Positions 54,581 through 63,981 are shown, numbered from the stretch's first letter. The stretch: 64,000 nt of DNA from Leeuwenhoekiella aestuarii (GCF_004104055.1 NZ_QOVJ01000001.1:558001-622000); one strand, 5' to 3'. The notes: a model not told the origin generated them from the letters alone. Translations and numbers: made by a program.

Positions 54581-55320
54581 TGATACAATCTATTTTTAGC
54601 GGACTTTCGGCTTATAAAGATTCTATAAATCTGATGCGCAAACTGCGTTTATGGAAGTTTTTTGCCGTGCCTATGGTTATTAGTTTTTTTACGGCTCTTG
54701 TGATTGGTATTACCGCTTATGGGCTTTCAGATAATATTGGCCATTTTATCGCACAGCTTTGGGTATGGGAATGGGGTGCACAAATCGTAGAAACTATAAG
54801 TACAGTAGTTGGCGGTCTAATTATTATCGTACTGGGTCTTATTGCTTACAAGCACATTATAATGGCTTTTTCTGCACCTTTTATGAGTCCGGTTTCTGAG
54901 AAAATAGAAGCACATTTTTATTCTGGAGTGCATCAACATCGGGATACGACAAACGCCGGTCAACTCGTTCGCGGGATAAAAATAAACTTAAGAAACTTAG
55001 CATGGGAACTCCTCATGAGTATTCCGCTTTTGTTGTTGAGTCTTATTCCTGTTGTAGGTATTATTGCCACAGTTTTACTGTTTCTCATTCAGGCATATTA
55101 TGCCGGTTTTGGAAATATGGATTATACACTAGAACGCCATTTTCCGTATCGTGAAAGCGTTAACTTTGTAAAAGCTAATCGCGGATTTGCCATAGGAAAC
55201 GGAATTGTTTTCATGCTGTTTTTATTGATTCCTTTTGTAGGAATTATTTTGGTTTTGCCCATTTCGGTTACTGCCGCAAGCAAAACAACGCTTGAACTTT
55301 TAGAACAACAAAAACAATGA
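54580..55320 (+). CDS. EI24 / CysZ-like membrane protein
   Basis: 246 residues with four or more transmembrane segments (about 25-48, 75-97, 140-175, 205-230). Matches the EI24/CysZ domain, with FSAPFMSPVSEKIE and a long loop LERHFPYRESVNFVKANRGFAIGNG. E. coli CysZ moves sulfate; Bacteroidota homologues are mostly uncharacterised. Coupled at both ends by base overlaps. Confidence 0.8.
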   Translation: MIQSIFSGLSAYKDSINLMRKLRLWKFFAVPMVISFFTALVIGITAYGLSDNIGHFIAQLWVWEWGAQIVETISTVVGGLIIIVLGLIAYKHIIMAFSAPFMSPVSEKIEAHFYSGVHQHRDTTNAGQLVRGIKINLRNLAWELLMSIPLLLLSLIPVVGIIATVLLFLIQAYYAGFGNMDYTLERHFPYRESVNFVKANRGFAIGNGIVFMLFLLIPFVGIILVLPISVTAASKTTLELLEQQKQ

Positions 55321-55847
55321 GTGAAGAACCAGAATATGAACTGAGGCTTTTAGAAACCGATGATGCTAAAGCCTTGAATTTTCTTTTTAAAGAAAACAAA
55401 GACTCTTTTAAAGAATATTTTACCGAAACCTACAAACAAACCAAAACCATTAAAGCTTCTAAAGCTTTGATTGAACAAATCATCAAGCTTGCTGAAGAAA
55501 AGAAGACGTTTTACTTTGGATTATTTACTATCATTCACCCTGAATTGGTCGGTTTGGTGATCTTAAAAGAAATAGATCTGGATAAAGGCGAAGGCGAAAT
55601 CGCTTATTGTCTGGCAAAACGCTTTAGAGGTCGCGGTTGGATCTCAGAAGCCGTTGAACTCGTAGCAGATTATGGTTTTGTAAATCATAACATACATCAC
55701 TATAAAATCATTACCCATAACAGTAATGAAAAAAGTATCGAAGTTGCTCAACGATCTGGTTTTATCTGGCACAGCACCTTAGAAAAAGAATTTAAACCCC
55801 TGCGAGGTAAAGCTCAGGATATGGAGCTTTATGTCTTAAAAAAGTAA
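55317..55847 (+). CDS. GNAT family N-acetyltransferase
   Basis: 176 residues of the RimJ/RimL-like group. The acetyl-CoA loop is KRFRGRGWISEAVELVADYGF, followed by IHHYKIITHNSNEKSIEVAQRSGF. It acetylates an unknown amine (protein N-terminus or small molecule). It overlaps the EI24 gene by four bases and precedes hemF by 7 bp. Confidence 0.88.
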   Translation: MSEEPEYELRLLETDDAKALNFLFKENKDSFKEYFTETYKQTKTIKASKALIEQIIKLAEEKKTFYFGLFTIIHPELVGLVILKEIDLDKGEGEIAYCLAKRFRGRGWISEAVELVADYGFVNHNIHHYKIITHNSNEKSIEVAQRSGFIWHSTLEKEFKPLRGKAQDMELYVLKK

Positions 55848-55854
55848 CATACAA

Positions 55855-56757
55855 ATGAGAGATCAGTTTGTAAACTACATAAAAAATTTACAAAATACTA
55901 TCACTGCAAAGCTTGAAGCTATTGACGGTGAAGCAACTTTTAAAGAAGATTTGTGGCAACGCAAAGAAGGAGGTGGCGGTCGCACGCGAGTGCTTGAAAA
56001 CGGTGCGGTTATCGAGAAAGGTGGCGTAAATATTTCTGAAGTTCACGGTCCGCTGGCACCGGCGATGCAAAAGTATTTTAACGTAGGCGATGTTGATTTT
56101 TTTGCCTGTGGATTGAGTTTGGTGATTCACCCTAAAAATCCATTTGCTCCTACGGTACACGCTAACTGGCGGTATTTTGAAATGCTTGATAAAGAAGGAA
56201 ATATCGTAGATTCCTGGTTTGGTGGCGGTCAGGATTTGACGCCTTATTATTTGTTTGAAGAAGATGCTGCTCATTTTCACCAAACTTGTAAAACAGCCTG
56301 TGATGCGCATGATCCGGCATTCTATTCACAATACAAAATGCGCTGTGACGAATATTTTTACAACAGTCACCGTGGTGAAGCGCGTGGATTAGGCGGTTTG
56401 TTTTTTGATTATCTCAAAGCAACAGACGAGCGCTCTATGCAAGACTGGTATAATTTTGTAACGCAAGTGGGTGATAGTTTTCTGGATGCCTATGCTCCTA
56501 TTTTAGAAAAACGCAAAGATTTGCCTTATGGCGAAAAAGAGCGCGACTGGCAAGAAGTGCGTCGTGGCCGTTATGTAGAATTCAATTTGGTTCATGATAA
56601 AGGAACACTCTTTGGACTCAAAACAAACGGAAGAATTGAAAGTATTTTGATGAGTCTTCCTCCCAATGTACAATGGCGTTACGATCATCACCCGGAGCCC
56701 GGGAGTGAAGAAGCTAAGCTGGTTGAAGTGTTAGAAAACCCTAGAGATTGGGTTTAA
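55855..56757 (+). CDS. hemF: Oxygen-dependent coproporphyrinogen III oxidase
   Basis: 300 residues. Family motifs: EKGGVNISEVHG, HANWRYFE, WFGGGQDLTPYY and the block VEFNLVHDKGTLFGLKTNGR with SLPPNVQWRYDH. It uses O2 to convert coproporphyrinogen III to protoporphyrinogen IX, in line with an aerobic lifestyle; no hemN is in the window. Its stop abuts the stop of the convergent helicase gene with no gap. Confidence 0.96.
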   Translation: MRDQFVNYIKNLQNTITAKLEAIDGEATFKEDLWQRKEGGGGRTRVLENGAVIEKGGVNISEVHGPLAPAMQKYFNVGDVDFFACGLSLVIHPKNPFAPTVHANWRYFEMLDKEGNIVDSWFGGGQDLTPYYLFEEDAAHFHQTCKTACDAHDPAFYSQYKMRCDEYFYNSHRGEARGLGGLFFDYLKATDERSMQDWYNFVTQVGDSFLDAYAPILEKRKDLPYGEKERDWQEVRRGRYVEFNLVHDKGTLFGLKTNGRIESILMSLPPNVQWRYDHHPEPGSEEAKLVEVLENPRDWV

Positions 56758-59406
56758 TTATTTCCAGATAGTAGCTTGTTTAGTCTTAACGTGTGTATCT
56801 TTTTTGAGCTCGTTAAAGCGGGCTTTTAGAAGTAATTTTCGACCTTCGAGATTTCTGGTGAATATTAATTCTGAAGTTCCTAAATACTGTTTCCAAAACT
56901 CATAAAAAACAGACGCTTCTTTCTTTCGCTGTGCAAAAATTTCAGGAACTGTAAAGCAGCTTGAAAAGCCTAATTTTTCTCTTAACCAGTCTGCTTGATT
57001 GATGACATACCGTGGGTTATTTACAGGTGCTAGAACTTCTTGTAAATACTTCACAAAAAGCTTCTCTTCTTTTTCTGTAGCACCTTTTAAAAAACAGTTT
57101 AATATTCCCACTTTGGGTTCTTCGATCACTAACTTGATCTGATCAGGAGCTGTATTTATATGTTTCAATCTTACCATAGTATCAAAAACCACCTTTGCAA
57201 TAGCTTCGATTTCTTTATCTATTCTGCCATAATACAAATACAGTTTTGTCGCTCTGTAAAGCTTAGGTACTAATGTAACAGCCATTGCAGCTGCTACAGC
57301 TACAATAAAATGAATTATTCCTTTTGCAATTAATAAACGTAAATAGCTCAAAAATAATTCTGGAAGAACAACGGTGAGAACAAGTACGATTTCTGATAAA
57401 GCATATTTTAATGTACTGTTATAAGCAACCTTGCGCTTTACTGCAAAAGGCTTATTATCATCAAAATTCAGCTTTAATTCATTGACCATTACAGAGCCAG
57501 ACTCAATAGCCTCATCCCAACGCTGCTTTACATTTTTTCGATTTTTAGCCACATGTACCATATGCTCATTAAGCTCTGACAATTGATCAGCATTTACATC
57601 AAGGTCAAGTCGCTCGATTCCGTTTTCAATAACCGGATTCCCTGCTAAGGTTACACCACAAAAAGCTTCAAATCTTCGCTGGAGCAATTTATAATCTGCA
57701 CCACCATTTTTTACTGTAGGATCTAAACAAGCTAAATGCCAGATAGACGCTATCTTATCTGGTGATTTTGGAGAAACACGTATAGCTCGACCACGCATTT
57801 GATTAGACATAACAAAAGAGCCTACAAAAGAAGCCAGAATAAGTGTATTCATCGCAGGACAGTCCCAGCCTTCACCAAGCAATGACTTTGTCCCAATTAA
57901 TATTTTTATAAAACCATCTTCAAAAAGACTGGTGATAACGCCAATCAATTTTGTTTTTGATACAGAATTCGGTTTAATAATTAAATAGGGTGAATCAGGA
58001 AGTTGCTCCCAGGTAAGATCGCCGTCAGCCGTTCTTTGCCTCAATACTTCAATAACCGAACTGTGTAAAATAATTAGTGATCCCGTTAAAACAGCAAGGT
58101 CGTGTTCTGCAATCTCACTATATCGCAAATGCTGAAAAATTGGGATGACACCTAGTTTATTTAAATCTGAAAGTTGACTTTTTTTAAGTTCTAAAAATTC
58201 TTTTCTAATATAATCTGATAAGATTACCGCTCTTAATGAGGACCCCAAAGCTTCAGATTCTGTTTTTATAATTTCAAATATACTGTTGAGCTTGGTGGTA
58301 CTTTGTGAAAGTGATTTGTAAAGGCGCTGCTCCCCAATAAGATTCACTCTTTTTTGATCTAAACCTCCTATTTGCCGAAGCTTCTTTTCTATAGCTACTA
58401 ATACAGCCTCTTCTTCAAGATAGTGCTCCCGATGATCTATAAGATAATGCTGCAGTAAAATTTCAACCCACTTATATGAAAAATTAGGAATATACTCTTG
58501 CTCTTTTTCATCAAGGCCTAAAACTTCTAGTTTTTCTTTTGAAATAATTATTCCTGAAGCATTTAGAAATATGAGAATCGCAGAATAACGCTCCGGGTTT
58601 TCATAAATATCAGGCAAAACCTCATTGGTTTTTGTGTAAAATGAATGGTTCTTTACAATCTTAATAAATGTTTCATCAAGCGTAAGTGCTGTTACAAAAT
58701 GATGCAATTGTTCCCGGTATTCCTGAATGTATTTTATACGCTCCTTGCTGGGTTTTGAAAAATGAATGTAGTCCTGATGTGGACAAAGATTATTTTCTTT
58801 TATGAGTTCGGGTACTGTAATCTCTACATCTACCGGTCCGCACAAATCAAAATAATTGCGCAATTCACGCGGCGAACTATCATACGGAGGTGTAGCTGTT
58901 AAACTCGTATAAATACCGTTTTCTATTTTCTTCAGCTCAAAAAGCGGGATCCACCATTCGTTTTTTAAATGATGAGCTTCATCCAGAACAATATGTGCAA
59001 GGTCTTGTTCCTTAAAAAAATTGATTAAAGCCTCTGAAGAAGCATTCATTTCATTTTTAAAGAAAGCATGTAAAGATTGATACGTAGAAAAGGTTAGCGT
59101 TGCTGGTTCTTTTAAATTATAGGAGCACGAAACAGCATCTCGATCCTTAAGAAAACAATTTTGCAAACGATCGTTCCACTGATTTCTAATAGTAAGTGTA
59201 GGGCATAAAACGAGTGTTCTTCGGTTTATTCTACGAATCATTTCGAGTCCTAAAACTGTTTTTCCAGAGCCTGGAGGAGCAATAACATGAAGATGACCAT
59301 CATTAATATGGGTGTCAAATTCTTTTAAAAATTTAGCTTGATACGATCGCCAGGGGAAAATAAAATTGAGGTGCCGGGTAATAGCAAAATCAGACTTTAA
59401 GCTCAA
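56758..59406 (-). CDS. SF2 DEAD/DEAH-box helicase with C-terminal membrane segments
   Basis: 882 residues. Walker A PPGSGKT (44-50), DEAH box LDEAH (142-145), motif III SLTATPP (about 168-174), and a second RecA domain with ILIGTKSLLGEGWDCP and QMRGRAIR (motif VI). Unlike ordinary helicases it then has two hydrophobic segments (about 670-692 and 694-712), and a C-terminal 170-residue domain. It is inserted head-on between hemF and hemB, with no gap to hemF. Likely roles are nucleic-acid remodelling or defence; neither is shown by sequence. AT-rich relative to hemF. Confidence 0.75.
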   Translation of the reverse strand: MSLKSDFAITRHLNFIFPWRSYQAKFLKEFDTHINDGHLHVIAPPGSGKTVLGLEMIRRINRRTLVLCPTLTIRNQWNDRLQNCFLKDRDAVSCSYNLKEPATLTFSTYQSLHAFFKNEMNASSEALINFFKEQDLAHIVLDEAHHLKNEWWIPLFELKKIENGIYTSLTATPPYDSSPRELRNYFDLCGPVDVEITVPELIKENNLCPHQDYIHFSKPSKERIKYIQEYREQLHHFVTALTLDETFIKIVKNHSFYTKTNEVLPDIYENPERYSAILIFLNASGIIISKEKLEVLGLDEKEQEYIPNFSYKWVEILLQHYLIDHREHYLEEEAVLVAIEKKLRQIGGLDQKRVNLIGEQRLYKSLSQSTTKLNSIFEIIKTESEALGSSLRAVILSDYIRKEFLELKKSQLSDLNKLGVIPIFQHLRYSEIAEHDLAVLTGSLIILHSSVIEVLRQRTADGDLTWEQLPDSPYLIIKPNSVSKTKLIGVITSLFEDGFIKILIGTKSLLGEGWDCPAMNTLILASFVGSFVMSNQMRGRAIRVSPKSPDKIASIWHLACLDPTVKNGGADYKLLQRRFEAFCGVTLAGNPVIENGIERLDLDVNADQLSELNEHMVHVAKNRKNVKQRWDEAIESGSVMVNELKLNFDDNKPFAVKRKVAYNSTLKYALSEIVLVLTVVLPELFLSYLRLLIAKGIIHFIVAVAAAMAVTLVPKLYRATKLYLYYGRIDKEIEAIAKVVFDTMVRLKHINTAPDQIKLVIEEPKVGILNCFLKGATEKEEKLFVKYLQEVLAPVNNPRYVINQADWLREKLGFSSCFTVPEIFAQRKKEASVFYEFWKQYLGTSELIFTRNLEGRKLLLKARFNELKKDTHVKTKQATIWK

Positions 59407-59495
59407 AATATAATAGTAAATTTACCGTGTTATACACCAATACAGGCATTAAAGAAAACAAGATTAAATTCGATTCGAGCTCTGAAAGATTTAGT

Positions 59496-59508
59496 CTCGA
59501 TTATCGAG
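59496..59508. promoter_or_regulatory. Dyad CTCGA-N3-TCGAG before hemB
   Basis: A perfect 5-bp inverted repeat, directly before the -7 element at 59509-59516. Position suits an operator; regulator unknown. Confidence 0.35.
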
Positions 59509-59516
59509 TAAATTTG
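59509..59516 (+). promoter_or_regulatory. Putative -7 element (TAAATTTG) of hemB
   Basis: Matches TAnnTTTG, 20 bp before the ATG at 59537. It gives hemB its own start, since the helicase separates it from hemF. Confidence 0.5.
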
Positions 59517-59536
59517 CCTGTAAAATACAGAATATT

Positions 59537-60526
59537 ATGTTCCCATTAAGAAGAAATCGCAGATTACGTACCTCTGAAGCTATGCGCTCGCTTGTGCGTG
59601 AGACCAGTATATCACCCAATGATTTTATCGTACCTCTTTTTGTTGTTGAAGGAAAAGGGGTTAAAGATGAAATCGCATCGATGCCAGGCTATTACCGCCT
59701 GAGTTTAGACAATCTCGCAAAAGAGATAAAAGTACTCTGGAAAATGGGCTTAAAAAGCGTTTTGCTTTTTGTGAAAGTAGACGATAAACTTAAAGATAAT
59801 GCGGGTACCGAAGCTTTAAATCCAAACGGATTGATGCAGCGTGCGATAAGAACGGTTAAAGATGTCGAGCCGCAAATGATGGTAATGACAGATGTAGCGC
59901 TTGACCCCTACTCTTCTTTTGGTCACGATGGTATTGTGGGCGGCGGAAAGATCATCAATGATGATTCTAGTGCAGTTCTTGCAGAAATGGGACTTTCTCA
60001 CGCTAATGCAGGAGCAGATTTTATTGCACCCAGCGATATGATGGATGGTCGTATTTTTGAAATGCGTACACTACTTGAAGACGAAGGACACCACGACGTA
60101 GGTATTATGAGTTATTCGGCTAAATATGCCTCTGCATTTTACGGTCCATTTCGTGATGCGTTAGACAGCGCCCCGGTTGACCTTAAAGATGTGCCAAAAG
60201 ACAAAAAAACCTATCAGATGGACTATGCAAACCGAAACGAAGCAATCAAAGAAACCTTAATGGATATTGATGAAGGTGCCGATATTGTGATGGTAAAACC
60301 TGGATTGTGCTATCTGGATATCGTGCGTGATATTAAAAATGCGGTAAATGTCCCCGTTGCGGTGTATCAGGTGAGTGGTGAATATGCGATGATCAAAGCT
60401 GCTGCTGCAAAAGGATGGCTCGACCACGATGCTGTAGTTCTGGAGCAGAGCTATGCCATCAAGCGCGCCGGTGCAGACCTGATTGCAAGCTATTTTGCAA
60501 AAGATGTGGTTAAATTGATTTCCTAG
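59537..60526 (+). CDS. hemB: Delta-aminolevulinic acid dehydratase (Mg-type)
   Basis: 329 residues. The two active-site Lys lie in YSAKYASAFYGPF and VMVKPGLCYLDIV. The metal region reads TDVALDPYSSFGHDG, with Ala, Asp and Asp where zinc enzymes have three Cys, so it belongs to the Cys-less type that uses Mg2+ rather than catalytic Zn2+. It joins two ALA molecules to porphobilinogen. It starts its own transcript and is followed 2 bp later by the DinB gene. Confidence 0.96.
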   Translation: MFPLRRNRRLRTSEAMRSLVRETSISPNDFIVPLFVVEGKGVKDEIASMPGYYRLSLDNLAKEIKVLWKMGLKSVLLFVKVDDKLKDNAGTEALNPNGLMQRAIRTVKDVEPQMMVMTDVALDPYSSFGHDGIVGGGKIINDDSSAVLAEMGLSHANAGADFIAPSDMMDGRIFEMRTLLEDEGHHDVGIMSYSAKYASAFYGPFRDALDSAPVDLKDVPKDKKTYQMDYANRNEAIKETLMDIDEGADIVMVKPGLCYLDIVRDIKNAVNVPVAVYQVSGEYAMIKAAAAKGWLDHDAVVLEQSYAIKRAGADLIASYFAKDVVKLIS

Positions 60527-60528
60527 TT

Positions 60529-61038
60529 ATGCGCAATTTTTTCATCTTGATAATGGCCGTTTTGAGTTTCAGTCAGATTTCAGCACAGGAAAGTCTTTAC
60601 AAAAAGGCCTGGCTTGAAAAATGGCAAAACTCAAAAGAATATTTGATTGCTATCGCCGAGCAAATGCCAGACTCGCTGTATAATTACAAACCTACCGAAC
60701 GGGAGATGAGTTTTGCCGAGCAGCTCGAGCACATAAACGGCAATATGGAATGGCTGGCCACTACTTATTTTGATAAAAAAGAAGCCGAAGTGAGTACTTC
60801 AGCAAACCCAAAAGAGCGCATCATTGCCAATCTTGAATCTTCATTTGATCAAATTCAGGGAACCATAAAAAGCTATCCCGAAACTAAACTGGAAGAATTT
60901 GTAGGTTTTTTTGCAGGTGAAAAATCACGTTTACAGATTCTTAATTTGCTTCAGGATCATATCACCCATCATCGCGGACAACTCATTGTATATTTAAACC
61001 TAAAAAAAATTAAGCCACCTCAGTATACGGGGTGGTGA
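60529..61038 (+). CDS. DinB family protein, exported
   Basis: 169 residues. A signal peptide (about 1-19, ending ISAQ) precedes a DinB four-helix bundle; the three metal-binding His are visible in EQLEHINGN and DHITHHRGQ. DinB-like proteins bind a divalent metal and some act in thiol or bacillithiol transfer; an exported form is frequent in Flavobacteria. Follows hemB by 2 bp. Confidence 0.82.
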   Translation: MRNFFILIMAVLSFSQISAQESLYKKAWLEKWQNSKEYLIAIAEQMPDSLYNYKPTEREMSFAEQLEHINGNMEWLATTYFDKKEAEVSTSANPKERIIANLESSFDQIQGTIKSYPETKLEEFVGFFAGEKSRLQILNLLQDHITHHRGQLIVYLNLKKIKPPQYTGW

Positions 61039-61141
61039 TTAAATCTCAGGTTTAATTCCACAAAATATCCCCTAAGCTTTTCTTAACCCATTGGTTAGAC
61101 CTTTTGATTTATAGTATATTTATCTCAAATCAAACTAACCC

Positions 61142-62320
61142 ATGGCTCTACTTATCGCATTTGCGTTTATATCAATATTTTTCTCCTTTCTCTGCTCGAT
61201 CTTAGAGGCGGTTTTACTGAGTGTTACTCCAAGTTTTATCCGTATTAAAACCAAAGAAGGTCACGCCTATGCCAAAACTTTGGCCAACTTTAAAAAGGAT
61301 ATAGACAAACCGCTTATCGCAATTTTAACGCTCAATACTATCGCACACACAGTAGGCGCGATTCTTGTGGGAGATCAGGCCGGTACAATGGCAACAGAGT
61401 CTGGATGGAATTTCTCGATTTTAGGATTAAATTTTGTCGCGATTGTTTCTACTATAATGACATTGCTCATTCTGGTACTTTCAGAAATTATTCCAAAAAC
61501 TATAGGCGCTACCTACTGGAAATCTCTGGGGAATTTCACGGCTAAAACGCTCTCTTTAATACTGATTTTATTAAAGTATACTGGTATTCTCTGGATATTA
61601 ATGCAAGTGACTAAGCTTGTCGGAAAATCAGCGCACGTTAGCACCATGAGCCGCGAAGAATTTATGGCCCTTACCGATGCCGCCGAAAAAGAAGGGGTGT
61701 TTGAAGACAACGAGACCACGGTGATTAAAAACCTGCTCGTCTTTAAATCGGTTATGGCAAAAGATGTCATGACCCCATTTCCGGTTGTGGTTACCGAAGA
61801 TCAGAGCATGACCTTAAAGCAATTTCAAAAAGAACATCCGCATCTAAAATTTTCCAGAATCCCGGTTTATGAAAACAAATCGCATAACATCACGGGTTTC
61901 ATTCTTAAAGATGATGTACTTGAAGAGATCGTAGAAGAGCACGGCGAAAAAACACTTGCTGATATCAAGCGCGATATACTTATTGTAAATTCAGACCAAC
62001 CTATACCGTTACTTTTTGACACCTTTGTGAAAAGCAGGGATCACTTAGCGCTGGTGACCGACGAATTTGGAAACACCATCGGTATCGTTACCATGGAAGA
62101 CATTATTGAAACCCTTCTGGGACTCGAAATAATGGACGAGAGCGATACTATTGAAGATATGCAGGTACAAGCTCGTAAAAACTGGGAACGTCGTGCAAAA
62201 CGTATGGGAATTCCGTTAGAAAAAGTTAATACACCACCTATTAACGTGAAGCTCTCACCACAACATGATACCGACGTGAAGCGAGAAGATATGCCTGATT
62301 CTGATAAACCTTCAGCATGA
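61142..62320 (+). CDS. CNNM/CorC-type membrane transporter family protein
   Basis: 392 residues. An N-terminal DUF21/CNNM domain with four membrane segments (about 1-170) and a CBS pair (about 205-325: VMTPFPVVV, DEFGNTIGIVTMEDIIETLLG). The C-terminus lacks the CorC_HlyC domain and is short and basic. Homologues handle Mg2+ or Co2+. It overlaps the next gene by four bases (ATGA). Confidence 0.9.
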   Translation: MALLIAFAFISIFFSFLCSILEAVLLSVTPSFIRIKTKEGHAYAKTLANFKKDIDKPLIAILTLNTIAHTVGAILVGDQAGTMATESGWNFSILGLNFVAIVSTIMTLLILVLSEIIPKTIGATYWKSLGNFTAKTLSLILILLKYTGILWILMQVTKLVGKSAHVSTMSREEFMALTDAAEKEGVFEDNETTVIKNLLVFKSVMAKDVMTPFPVVVTEDQSMTLKQFQKEHPHLKFSRIPVYENKSHNITGFILKDDVLEEIVEEHGEKTLADIKRDILIVNSDQPIPLLFDTFVKSRDHLALVTDEFGNTIGIVTMEDIIETLLGLEIMDESDTIEDMQVQARKNWERRAKRMGIPLEKVNTPPINVKLSPQHDTDVKREDMPDSDKPSA

Positions 62321-62790
62321 GTGAAGCATTTATAGATTCGCCATTGGGAACACTCGTAATTCAGGGAGATGAATTGGGACTGCAACGGGTTGAATTTATA
62401 GATGAAAAAATTCCGCAAAGCGAAAGAATTCCGGTTGCTTTAGAAGATGCGGTGTTTCAGCTAAGTGATTATTTTGAAGGAAAACGCAAAACCTTCGATC
62501 TCAAATTGAATCCACAGGGAACCGATTTTCAGAAACGTGTTTGGCTTCAACTTGCACAAATTCCTTTTGGTAAAACTACTTCTTATTTACAAATGGCTAA
62601 AGATCTGGATGATCCCAAAGTTATTAGAGCCGCGGCCTCAGCAAACGGAAAAAACCCAATCGCAATCATAATTCCCTGCCACCGGGTAATCGGTAGCGAT
62701 AATTCTATGACCGGCTACGCCGGCGGAATCTGGCGTAAAAAATGGCTTCTGGAACACGAAAATCCGGTAAAGCAACAGTCTCTTTTTTAG
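62317..62790 (+). CDS. ogt: Methylated-DNA--protein-cysteine methyltransferase
   Basis: 157 residues. The acceptor Cys121 is in IIPCHRVIGSDNSMTGYAGG, the hallmark of Ogt/MGMT; upstream is GKTTSYLQMAKDLDDPKVIRAAASANGKNP, the DNA-binding winged helix. It removes alkyl groups from O6-guanine in a suicide reaction. Translationally coupled to the CNNM gene. Confidence 0.95.
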   Translation: MSEAFIDSPLGTLVIQGDELGLQRVEFIDEKIPQSERIPVALEDAVFQLSDYFEGKRKTFDLKLNPQGTDFQKRVWLQLAQIPFGKTTSYLQMAKDLDDPKVIRAAASANGKNPIAIIIPCHRVIGSDNSMTGYAGGIWRKKWLLEHENPVKQQSLF

Positions 62791-62841
62791 AAGTACGGAT
62801 TTCCTTAAAAAATCGTAACCCTTTTTCGGTATCTTTAAGTT

Positions 62842-63981
62842 ATGAAATTTCTTAAGCGCCTTTTTATTGGTTTTATAAGCTTTTTGGTCGTACTCATCAT
62901 CGCATTATATGTGTTCGATTACGACTATCTGCTCAAGGCTGTACGCACGATCTATTTTACCGGTCACACTACGGCATACCTTGAAGATTATAAGAAGTTT
63001 GACAATACGCGTATTGAAGCCGGCAACCCACAGGCCTGGCCACAGGCAAAAAACTACAACATGTATGAACTAAGTGATACGCTTCAGAGCATTCATAAAG
63101 CATACGGCTCTATTGCTTACATCGTGATCAAAAATGACAGTATCGTATTTGAAGAATACTACGACGGGTTTGGTCAGACTTCAAAAAGCAACTCGTTTTC
63201 GATGGCAAAAAGTTATGTTTCGGCAATGCTTGGCAAAGCAATAATGCAAGGCTATATCGAAAGTTTGGATCAGCCGGTGGGTGATTTTATTCCGGAATAT
63301 ACTGAAGGAACAGCTGCGCAAATGACCGTTGGCGATCTCGCCTCTATGGCCAGTGGTCTCAATTGGGACGAGTCGTATTACAGTCCGTTTTCAGTAACTA
63401 CTCGAGCCTATTTTGATGATGATTTAGAGTCAGTAATGCTCAATTTAGGAATGAAAGAAAAACCAGGTGCCGGTTACAAATACCTCAGCGGAAACACACA
63501 ATTACTCGCCATGGTTTTAGAGCGTGCCACTGGTAGAAAACTAGCTGATTATCTCTCTGAAAGTTTATGGAAACCGCTGGGTGCAAATAAAGATGCTCTT
63601 TGGCAGCTGGATAGCGAAGAAAGCGGACTCGTAAAGGCCTATTGTTGTATTGCCTCTAACGCACTTGATTTTGCCCGTCTGGGAAAACTTTACAAAGACT
63701 ATGGCAACTGGAACGGCACTCAAATTCTCGACTCTACTTTTGTTGCCAAATCGATCAAGCCGCGATTTTCTGGGGAGCCATACGGTTATGGCTTTTGGTT
63801 GAAAGATTATAAAGACAAAAAAGTTTTTATGATGCGTGGACATCTCGGGCAATATGTGATGGTAATTCCTGAAGATGATCTCATAGTTGTAAGATTGGGT
63901 CATAGTCGCGGTAAGGTGAATGAAACTTTTTACCCTGATGAAATAGACACCTATCTTGAAGAAGCGTATAAAATGAATTGA
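62842..63981 (+). CDS. Serine hydrolase, class C beta-lactamase-like
   Basis: 379 residues. An N-terminal membrane anchor or signal (about 5-26) is followed by the penicillin-binding fold. The nucleophile motif is Ser120-x-x-Lys123 in FSMAKSY; the second motif is KYLSGNTQLL; the third appears as the MRGHLGQY region (HxG). Such proteins are mostly D-aminopeptidases or esterases in Bacteroidota, rarely true beta-lactamases. Only 19 bp follow before the window ends. Confidence 0.88.
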   Translation: MKFLKRLFIGFISFLVVLIIALYVFDYDYLLKAVRTIYFTGHTTAYLEDYKKFDNTRIEAGNPQAWPQAKNYNMYELSDTLQSIHKAYGSIAYIVIKNDSIVFEEYYDGFGQTSKSNSFSMAKSYVSAMLGKAIMQGYIESLDQPVGDFIPEYTEGTAAQMTVGDLASMASGLNWDESYYSPFSVTTRAYFDDDLESVMLNLGMKEKPGAGYKYLSGNTQLLAMVLERATGRKLADYLSESLWKPLGANKDALWQLDSEESGLVKAYCCIASNALDFARLGKLYKDYGNWNGTQILDSTFVAKSIKPRFSGEPYGYGFWLKDYKDKKVFMMRGHLGQYVMVIPEDDLIVVRLGHSRGKVNETFYPDEIDTYLEEAYKMN

